DNA of 64,000 nucleotides from Streptomyces albireticuli. GTDB taxonomy: Bacteria > Actinomycetota > Actinomycetes > Streptomycetales > Streptomycetaceae. Location of the stretch: contig NZ_CP021744.1 of NCBI RefSeq assembly GCF_002192455.1, positions 7,402,501 to 7,466,500 of the forward strand, written 5' to 3'. The translations under genes were made by a program, and so were the position numbers. The notes below the pieces were generated by a model, which saw only the letters and a program-made list of their open reading frames with translations, did no database searches and was not told the DNA's origin. Shown here piece by piece: positions 58,521 through 64,000 of the stretch (position 1 is the first letter of the stretch; every line of letters starts with the position of its first letter).

Positions 58521-59273
58521 TCAGCTGATCCCCGACAACCTCCGCTCCACCCCCTTCGGATCGCTCCGCCACAACTCCCCCACCCCCACCGCGAAGCTGT
58601 CCGGAAAGATATCCTCCGCATCCGCCGCGAGACCGTCGAGCGTCGCCCGCGCCACCTCCGCTGACGTCGCCCGCGGGAAGTCGCCGAACGCCGGCTCGTG
58701 CCCGATGACGTAGTCCAGCATGTCCGTGTCCACCGGGCCCGGGAACACGGCGTGGACGCCGATGCCCCGTGGCGCGAGGTCCTGCCGGACGGCCTGCGTC
58801 ATCGAGTGCAGCGCCGCCTTCGACGCCGGATAGCCGCCCAGCGCGGGCGTGGCGCCGAACGCGCCGATGCTGATGACGTTGACGACGGCGCCGCCGCCGT
58901 TGCGCTCGATCACCGGGACGAACGCCCGCAGGACGCGGAGCGTCCCCAGGAAGTTGGTCCGCATCACCTCCTCGACGAGCGCGAGGTCCATGTCGAGCAG
59001 GTGCCCCATCCCGTGCGAGCCCGCGTTGTTGACGAGCAGCGTCACGTCGGGCGCCGCCTCCGCCGCGGCGGTGATCGTGTCCGGCGCGGAGAGGTCCACC
59101 GCCACCGGCACCACCCGCGCCGGGTCCTCGGCGACGACCGCCGCCAGCGACGCCGGGTTCCGCGCCGCCGCGTGCACCCGCGTGGCCCCACGGGCGAGGA
59201 ACTCGCCGACGAGCGCGCGCCCGATGCCACGGTTGGCGCCCGTCACGAGTACGACCGAACCTTCGATCTCCAC
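58521..59273 (-). CDS. short-chain dehydrogenase/reductase (SDR)
   Basis: A 250-residue classical SDR. The cofactor motif GANRGIGRA is at 12-20, the NNAG motif at 82-85, and the catalytic Ser135, Tyr148 and Lys152 are present (ISIGAFG, GYPASK). It should oxidise or reduce a small carbonyl or alcohol with NAD(P)H. The GTG start at 59273 has GGAAGGGG at a good distance. It is divergent from the FMN reductase with 221 bases between starts, so the two may share a redox-related context. Confidence 0.92.
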   Translation of the reverse strand: MEIEGSVVLVTGANRGIGRALVGEFLARGATRVHAAARNPASLAAVVAEDPARVVPVAVDLSAPDTITAAAEAAPDVTLLVNNAGSHGMGHLLDMDLALVEEVMRTNFLGTLRVLRAFVPVIERNGGGAVVNVISIGAFGATPALGGYPASKAALHSMTQAVRQDLAPRGIGVHAVFPGPVDTDMLDYVIGHEPAFGDFPRATSAEVARATLDGLAADAEDIFPDSFAVGVGELWRSDPKGVERRLSGIS

Positions 59274-59494
59274 GGTGGATCCCCTTCCGTCGGCGGGCCG
59301 CGCCGCGCGCCTGCCCGTCGTGTGCCGTCCGGAGCCCCCTACCCGCCCGGCGGCCCCGGCTCGCCGGACGCGCGGCCCCGGTCCGTACGGCCCCCGGGAC
59401 GCTCTCCCGCGTGCGCGGCCGCAACCCAGGCCGGAGGCTGTGAGGGGACGTACGGACGTCCCTTCCACCCCGGTCACCGAGGAGGCTCCCGACC

Positions 59495-60154
59495 ATGGCC
59501 GACGACACACCGCCCGGCCCCACGCGCGTACTGGTCTTCGGCGCGTCGCTGCGCGGCGACTCGCTCAACGCCCGGCTGGCGGCGCTCGTCGCCCGGCTGG
59601 TCCGGGACGCCGGCGCCGAGGCGGACCTCGCCCGGATGGGCGAATTCGCCATGCCCGTCTACGACGGTGACGCCGAGACGGCCGAGGGCATCCCGGCCGG
59701 CGCGCTCGCCCTGCGCGACCGGATCGCCCGGGCCGACGCGATGGTGATCGCCTCGCCCGAGTACAACGCCTCCCTGCCCGGCGGGCTGAAGAACGCCGTC
59801 GACTGGGTCTCCCGCGTGCGGCCGCAACCGTTCAAGGACAAGCACGCGCTGCTGGTCTCCGCCTCCCCGTCCATGGTCGGCGGCAACCGCGGCCTGTGGT
59901 CGCTGCGCATCCCGCTCGAACACCTCGGCACCCGCGTCTACCCCGACATGTTCAGCCTGGCCAAGGCGCACGAGGGGTTCACCGAGGAAGGCGACCTGGC
60001 CGACCCCGCGCTCCAGCGGCGGCTGGCGGAGTCCGTGGCCGCGTTCCTCCAGCTCGTGGAGGCCGACACCCGCTACGTGTGCCTCCAGCGGCGGTGGTAC
60101 GAGTTCCTCGGCGACTGCACGGACGCGCCGGTCACCCAGCGCGCCCAGGACTGA
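59495..60154 (+). CDS. NADPH-dependent FMN reductase family protein
   Basis: A 219-residue flavodoxin-fold protein. The FMN phosphate loop is GASLRGDSLNARL (about 16-28), and SPEYNASLPGGLKNAVDWVS (about 87-106) is the family signature. It reduces FMN, quinones or similar acceptors with NADPH. The C-terminal extension (about 165-219) has two cysteines and a helix not found in the smallest members. GGAGG precedes the ATG. It converges on the ligase gene with a 54-base gap that carries a short direct repeat CGTTCACCAGG. Confidence 0.88.
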   Translation: MADDTPPGPTRVLVFGASLRGDSLNARLAALVARLVRDAGAEADLARMGEFAMPVYDGDAETAEGIPAGALALRDRIARADAMVIASPEYNASLPGGLKNAVDWVSRVRPQPFKDKHALLVSASPSMVGGNRGLWSLRIPLEHLGTRVYPDMFSLAKAHEGFTEEGDLADPALQRRLAESVAAFLQLVEADTRYVCLQRRWYEFLGDCTDAPVTQRAQD

Positions 60155-60208
60155 CCGCCGCGGCCCCCGCCGGAGAACCGTTCACCAGGGGCCCGTTCAC
60201 CAGGCGCG

Positions 60209-61270
60209 TCAGAGGCTGAGGACGTCCGCCAGGTCGTACCGGGCCGTCTCCTCCAGCTGCGCGTACGTGCAGTCGGCGGGCTCCCGGTCCGGGCGCCAGC
60301 GGCGGAACTGCGTGGTGTGGCGGAAGCGGTCGCCCTGGAGGTGGTCGTAGGCCACCTCGCAGACCCGTTCGGGGCGCAGCGGGATCCAGGAGAGGTCCTT
60401 GGTGCCGGTCCAGCGGCTGGGCCCGCCCGGCAGCCGGCCGCCGGCCTGCGCGTCCGGGTCCGTCCACCGCTCCCACGGGTGGCCGTGGACGTCGGCCATC
60501 CGCAGCGGCTCCAGCTCCTCCATCAGCTCCGCGCGGCGGCGCATGGGGAAGGAGGCGCAGACGCCGACGTGCTGCAACCGCCCGGCGTCGTCGTGGAGGC
60601 CGAGGAGCAGCGAGCCGACGACGGGCCCGCTCTTGTGCAGGCGCAGCCCCGCGAGGACGCAGTCGGCGGTCCGCTCGTGCTTGACCTTGGTCATGACGCG
60701 TTCGCCCGGCCGGTAGGGGAGGCCGGGCGGCTTGGCGACGACGCCGTCCAGGCCGGCGCCCTCGAACCGCTCGAACCACGCCCGGGCGACGTCCAGGTCG
60801 TCGGTGACGGGGGTGACGTGCACGGGCGCCGCGACGTCGCGCAACGCGGTGGTCAGGGCCTCCCGGCGGCCGCTCTGGGGGAGGTCCAGGAGCGACTCGT
60901 CCCCGAGTGCCAGCAGGTCGAAGGCGATGAACGAGGCCGGGGTGAGCTCGGCCAGACGGGCGACCCGGGAGGCCGCCGGGTGGATGCGTTCGAGCAGGGC
61001 GTCGAAGTCCAGCCGCCCGTCACGGACGACGACGATCTCGCCGTCCACGACGCAGCGGGCGGGGAGCTGTGCCAGCAGGGCCCGGACCACCTCGGGGAAA
61101 TAGCGGGTCAGCGGCTTCGTGGTGCGGCTGGCGATCTCGATGGCGTCGCCGTCGCGGAAGACGATGGCCCGGAAGCCGTCCCACTTCGCCTCGTACTGCA
61201 TACCGGGCGGGATGGCGGACGCCGTCTTGGCCAGCATCGGCCGCACCGGGGGCATCACCGGGAGTTCCAT
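60209..61270 (-). CDS. ATP-dependent DNA ligase (LigC type)
   Basis: A 353-residue ligase with only the nucleotidyltransferase and OB domains. The adenylated Lys29 is in EAKWDGFRAI. Further motifs are DGEIVV (III), FIAFDLLAL (IIIa), LDGVVAKPP (IV) and VMTKVKHERTADCVLAG (V). It lacks the polymerase and phosphoesterase domains of full LigD. In actinobacteria such LigC enzymes act in non-homologous end joining or base-excision-type repair, with a stand-alone LigD-type polymerase and Ku. The polymerase is divergently encoded 112 bases away; no Ku gene is in the window. Confidence 0.92.
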   Translation of the reverse strand: MELPVMPPVRPMLAKTASAIPPGMQYEAKWDGFRAIVFRDGDAIEIASRTTKPLTRYFPEVVRALLAQLPARCVVDGEIVVVRDGRLDFDALLERIHPAASRVARLAELTPASFIAFDLLALGDESLLDLPQSGRREALTTALRDVAAPVHVTPVTDDLDVARAWFERFEGAGLDGVVAKPPGLPYRPGERVMTKVKHERTADCVLAGLRLHKSGPVVGSLLLGLHDDAGRLQHVGVCASFPMRRRAELMEELEPLRMADVHGHPWERWTDPDAQAGGRLPGGPSRWTGTKDLSWIPLRPERVCEVAYDHLQGDRFRHTTQFRRWRPDREPADCTYAQLEETARYDLADVLSL

Positions 61271-61370
61271 GACCGCGATTGTGCGGGCTCCCCGGCCCCC
61301 TCGCCCGCCGGGAGCAGCCCGCGCGGCTCCGCTCCGGCGGCCGTGAGTGGTGGGGCGCGGGAGGCGCGCT

Positions 61371-61376
61371 TAGCGT
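61371..61376 (+). promoter_or_regulatory. -10-like hexamer TAGCGT, probable leaderless start
   Basis: TAGCGT ends six bases before the ATG at 61383 and is the same hexamer seen before the tRNA-like RNA. Transcription would start on the ATG. No good -35 element is visible. Confidence 0.4.
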
Positions 61377-61382
61377 GGGGGC

Positions 61383-62471
61383 ATGGGCGGTGACGCGGTG
61401 GAGCTCTCTGCGGGCGGGCGGACGGTGCGGATCTCCCACCCCGACAAGGTCTATTTCCCGGAACGCGGCTTCACCAAATACGACGTGGCGTCCTACTACC
61501 TGAGCGTCGCCGACGGCGTCGTCCGCGCGCTGCGCGACCGGCCGACCACCCTGGAGCGCTATCCCGACGGCGTCGGCGGCGAGTCGTTCTTCCAGAAGCG
61601 GGCCCCGAAGAACCTCCCCGACTGGATCCCGACCGGACGCATCTCCTTCCCCAGCGGCCGCTACGCGGACGAGATCTGCCCCGGGGAGATCGCGGCCGTG
61701 CTGTGGGCGGCCAACCTGGGCTGTCTGACCTTCCACCCCTGGCCGGTGCGGCGGGCCGACACCGACCACCCCGACGAGCTGCGCATCGACCTCGACCCGC
61801 AGCCGGGCACCGACTACGCGGACGCGGTGCGCGCCGCCCTCGACCTGCGCGAGGTGCTGGCGGGTCTGGGGCTGACGGGCTGGCCCAAGACGTCCGGCGG
61901 GCGCGGCCTGCACGTCTTCGTGCCGATCGCGCCCCGGTGGACGTTCACGCAGGTGCGGCGGGCGGCGATCGCCGTGGCGCGGGAGCTGGAACGGCGGTCG
62001 CCGCGGACGATCACCACGGCGTGGTGGAAGGAGGAACGCGGCGAGAAGGTGTTCGTGGACTACAACCAGACCGCCCGCGACCGCACCATCGCCAGCGCCT
62101 ACTCCGTACGCCCGCGCGCGCACGCCCCGGTCTCCGCCCCGCTGACGTGGGAGGAGGTGCCCGGTGCCGTGCCCCGGGACTTCGACCTGGGCAGCATGCC
62201 CGGGCGGTACGCCGAGGTGGGTGATGTGCACGCGGGAATGGGTGACGAACCCTGCGGCCTGGAGGCGGCCCTGGAACTGGCCGACCGGGACGAGCGCGAG
62301 CACGGCCTGGGCGACCTCCCCTACCCGCCGGAGCACCCGAAGATGAAGGGCGAGCCGAAGCGCGTCCAGCCCAGCCGGGCCCGCAAGGAGGGTACGGGCG
62401 AAGGGGGCGCCCGCAAGCGGTCCGGGGGCGGCGACGGAGCCGGGGAAGGGCCGGAGCCGGCCACCGGCTGA
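61383..62471 (+). CDS. LigD-type NHEJ polymerase/primase domain protein
   Basis: A 362-residue archaeo-eukaryotic primase-like polymerase (PolDom). The metal-binding DLD of RIDLDPQPG (about 135), SGGRGLHVFVP and the basic segment ARDRTIASAYSVRPR, and FFQKRAPKNLPDWI near the start, are conserved in LigD polymerases. It fills or adds ribonucleotides at DNA ends during end joining. The C-terminal 50 residues are a basic, Gly-rich tail. The gene is divergent from the LigC-type ligase, forming the usual separated actinobacterial NHEJ pair. Confidence 0.92.
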   Translation: MGGDAVELSAGGRTVRISHPDKVYFPERGFTKYDVASYYLSVADGVVRALRDRPTTLERYPDGVGGESFFQKRAPKNLPDWIPTGRISFPSGRYADEICPGEIAAVLWAANLGCLTFHPWPVRRADTDHPDELRIDLDPQPGTDYADAVRAALDLREVLAGLGLTGWPKTSGGRGLHVFVPIAPRWTFTQVRRAAIAVARELERRSPRTITTAWWKEERGEKVFVDYNQTARDRTIASAYSVRPRAHAPVSAPLTWEEVPGAVPRDFDLGSMPGRYAEVGDVHAGMGDEPCGLEAALELADRDEREHGLGDLPYPPEHPKMKGEPKRVQPSRARKEGTGEGGARKRSGGGDGAGEGPEPATG

Positions 62472-62589
62472 GCACCGTGCCGAGGGCGCGTACCCATGAG
62501 GCCGTATGGGTTTTCATCAGGTTTATCCGCCTTCGTCCCGTGGAAACGTGGGCTGTGCGTTGACCACTCCGTAGGACAAGGGAGCTGCA

Positions 62590-62976
62590 ATGACCCAGAC
62601 ACTGGTGGCCCGTGGCATGGCCGTATCGGTCGCCGCGCTGACCGGGGCGGTGCTGGCCGCCGGACCGGCCCAGTCGGCTCCGGTGCCGGCCCGGCCGAGC
62701 GGCACGGTCGTCAGCGTGTCGGGTGTGAACGAACGTCACTTCCCGAGCACGGACTCCTCGGTGCGGAGCACGCTCCTCCGTGGGGTCAAGGTCGGGCTGC
62801 GGTGCAAGGTCCGGGCCCAGAACATCGGCGGGAACAACGTCTGGTACCTGCTGCGGGACCGTGCCACATGGGTGAACTCGGCGTACATCACCCCCGCCGG
62901 CGCCGTTCCCTTGTGCAAGGACGTCAACCGCGGCGTGCCGGAGAACGCGCCCAAGACACGGGCCGCCATGGGGTGA
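62590..62976 (+). CDS. small secreted SH3b-like protein
   Basis: A 128-residue exported protein. The signal peptide spans about residues 1-30 (ending QSA). The mature domain GTVVSVSGVNERHFPSTDSSVRSTLLRGVKVGLRCKVRAQNIGGNNVWYLLRDRATWVNSAYI has the bacterial SH3 pattern: VRS near the first strand, W-YLL and TWV at the end, plus two cysteines that may form a disulfide. Such proteins bind peptidoglycan or other ligands. GGGAG precedes the ATG. It is followed by a perfect terminator hairpin. Confidence 0.8.
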   Translation: MTQTLVARGMAVSVAALTGAVLAAGPAQSAPVPARPSGTVVSVSGVNERHFPSTDSSVRSTLLRGVKVGLRCKVRAQNIGGNNVWYLLRDRATWVNSAYITPAGAVPLCKDVNRGVPENAPKTRAAMG

Positions 62977-62995
62977 TCCCCCTCGGCGGTGGCCG

Positions 62996-63033
62996 ACGGG
63001 CGGGCCGGGGCGCATCAGCCCCGGCCCGCCCGT
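62996..63033 (+). terminator. perfect 16-bp hairpin terminator
   Basis: The arms 62996-63011 and 63018-63033 are exact complements around GCATCA, 19 bases after the stop of the SH3b-like gene. Confidence 0.82.
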
Positions 63034-63211
63034 GCGCCGTCAGCCGTTCACCGTCCACCGCCCGCTTCTCACCGGGGCGTCGGCCCGGCGCCGTCTCCTC
63101 GTCTGTTGACTTCCGCACCACCACGTGTCATTGATGACGTGTCCACGCCATTCTTCCTGTTCTCGGTTCCGCCCGGCACCCCACTGCCCCGGAACCGGAA
63201 GGGAGCACGCG

Positions 63212-63751
63212 ATGAGTACGCCCACGAGCTCGCACCGCAAGCGGACGACGGCGGTCGCGGCCCTCGCCGCCGCACTGACGACCGGAGCCGCCGTCCTGGC
63301 CGCGCCGGCGGCCGTGGCCGCCACGGTGTCCGTCGGCTACACATGCACAGGCCCCGGCGCCCCCGCCGACGTCCAGCCCATCCAGGTCTCCATGACCGCC
63401 CCGGCGAGCGTGCCGGCGGGCGGTACCGCCGAGCTCTCGGTGGACGTCACCACCAGCATCAAGGCCCCCCTCACCCTCCCGGCCAGGAGCGTGACGGGTG
63501 AGATGGACATCGTCCTCGGCGGCACGGCCTCCGGCAGCGTGACCGCCACCGGCTTCACCAACGCCGCCGTCGTCCCGAGCGGCACCACGGTGAAGGTCAC
63601 CGGGGGCAAGGCCTCCGTCAAGCTCGACGCGGCGGGCGCGGCGACGTTCGCACCGGGGAAGGCGTCGGTGCACGTGTTCGGGGTGACGGTCGAGTGCGTG
63701 GTGTCGGGGACGGCACCGGTGGCGGCGACGACGGAGGTGACGGCGCGGTAG
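63212..63751 (+). CDS. secreted beta-sandwich protein of unknown function
   Basis: A 179-residue exported protein. The signal peptide is about residues 1-36 (RKRTTAVAALAAALTTGAAVLAAPAAVAA). The mature part is short beta strands rich in Val, Thr and Ala (TVSVGYTCTG, IQVSMTAPASVPAGGTAELSVDVTT, VHVFGVTVECVVSG), with two cysteines positioned for one disulfide. This pattern occurs in many small streptomycete surface proteins. GGGAG precedes the ATG at 63212. It converges on a DM13-domain gene, with a strong terminator between. Confidence 0.75.
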   Translation: MSTPTSSHRKRTTAVAALAAALTTGAAVLAAPAAVAATVSVGYTCTGPGAPADVQPIQVSMTAPASVPAGGTAELSVDVTTSIKAPLTLPARSVTGEMDIVLGGTASGSVTATGFTNAAVVPSGTTVKVTGGKASVKLDAAGAATFAPGKASVHVFGVTVECVVSGTAPVAATTEVTAR

Positions 63752-63756
63752 GCCGA

Positions 63757-63792
63757 GGCGGGACGGGCGGGGCTCTTCCCGCCCGTCCCGCC
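63757..63792. terminator. perfect 15-bp hairpin, bidirectional terminator
   Basis: The arms 63757-63771 and 63778-63792 are exact complements around GCTCTT, between the two convergent genes. Confidence 0.82.
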
Positions 63793-63837
63793 GTACGGCG
63801 GCGCGCCCCGGGACCGTACCGGACGTGCCGGAGGGCG

Positions 63838-64000
63838 TCAGACGCGCGTGAGCTTCGCCGCCCCGAACGACACGTCGAACCGGTCGCACCAGATGCTCAC
63901 GCTCCCGTACCGCCCCAGGTCCAGCCCCGCCGGCAGCGCGTAGTTCTGATCCCCCTTGTTCCCCTTGAGCGACCCCAGGCTCCGGTGCGCCCCGTCGTCG
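63838..64000 (-). CDS. DM13-domain protein, C-terminal end (partial)
   Basis: Only the last 53 residues are inside the window, read on the minus strand to the stop at 63838-63840. GSLKGNKGDQNYALPAGLDL and YGSVSIWCDRFDVSFGAAKL match the C-terminal half of the DM13 domain (usual form L-LKGN-G-Q-Y-LP, V-IWC-F-V-FG-A-L). DM13 proteins are extracellular and have been proposed to take part in redox or adhesion. The N-terminus, including any signal peptide, lies beyond the window. Confidence 0.75.
   Translation of the reverse strand, partial: DDGAHRSLGSLKGNKGDQNYALPAGLDLGRYGSVSIWCDRFDVSFGAAKLTRV

Overview
The window is chromosomal DNA of a high-GC actinomycete, almost certainly a Streptomyces or close relative. 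The reasons are very high GC, strong third-position G/C bias, frequent GTG starts, perfect GC-rich hairpin terminators between convergent genes, several apparently leaderless starts, and families typical of streptomycetes (FHA-ABC transporter with a Ser/Thr kinase, DUF4190, DUF6777-like, DUF998, SpoIIE/PP2C phosphatase, YidB-like, family 2B encapsulin). About 50 genes or gene remnants are supported. I see no rRNA, CRISPR array, insertion sequence or prophage.

Layout. 0-11.5 kb: the end of a UDP-glucose dehydrogenase-like gene, a TolB-like lipoprotein, a Tat-exported glycosidase-like protein, an isolated L25/Ctc gene, a double-VOC protein, a zinc alcohol dehydrogenase divergent from an MmyB-type XRE regulator, an M4 metalloprotease and a gamma-glutamylcyclotransferase-like protein. 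11.6-15.6 kb: FHA-FHA-ABC exporter, small SH3-like protein and Ser/Thr kinase, resembling Rv1747/PknF of Mycobacterium tuberculosis. 15.6-24 kb: a secreted Cys-containing protein, a type III PKS, a serine hydrolase, membrane proteins and an IclR regulator. 24.2-27 kb: a family 2B encapsulin shell gene overlapping a SufS-like cysteine desulfurase that carries an in-frame amber codon. 27-35 kb: a secreted protein, an MBL hydrolase divergent from an AraC regulator, a membrane PP2C, an amino-acid permease and a 2OG-Fe(II) oxygenase.

35.2-39.2 kb holds the most striking locus. A circularly permuted tRNA-like RNA (35295-35369) has an alanine-type acceptor stem (G3.U70, A73) and sits just upstream of a two-gene operon encoding a membrane alpha/beta hydrolase and an MprF-like aminoacyl-phosphatidylglycerol synthase. 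MprF enzymes use aminoacyl-tRNA as substrate, so an Ala-tRNA mimic or dedicated Ala-tRNA there suggests a new tRNA-dependent lipid-modification or riboregulatory module.

39-56 kb: a P450-fold protein lacking the heme cysteine, methionine aminopeptidase divergent from a small XRE regulator, an MFS transporter, a decayed MDR dehydrogenase, an NmrA-like reductase, an FAD monooxygenase under two TetR-type palindromes, TetR and HxlR regulators, a paralogue of the secreted Cys-containing protein, a frameshifted lipoprotein, an rRNA-type methyltransferase, a carboxylesterase and an acyl-CoA synthetase. 56-64 kb: a membrane glycosyltransferase whose codon usage switches abruptly to G/T-ending codons, an SDR, an FMN reductase, a divergent NHEJ pair (ATP-dependent ligase and LigD-type polymerase), two small secreted proteins and the end of a DM13-domain gene.
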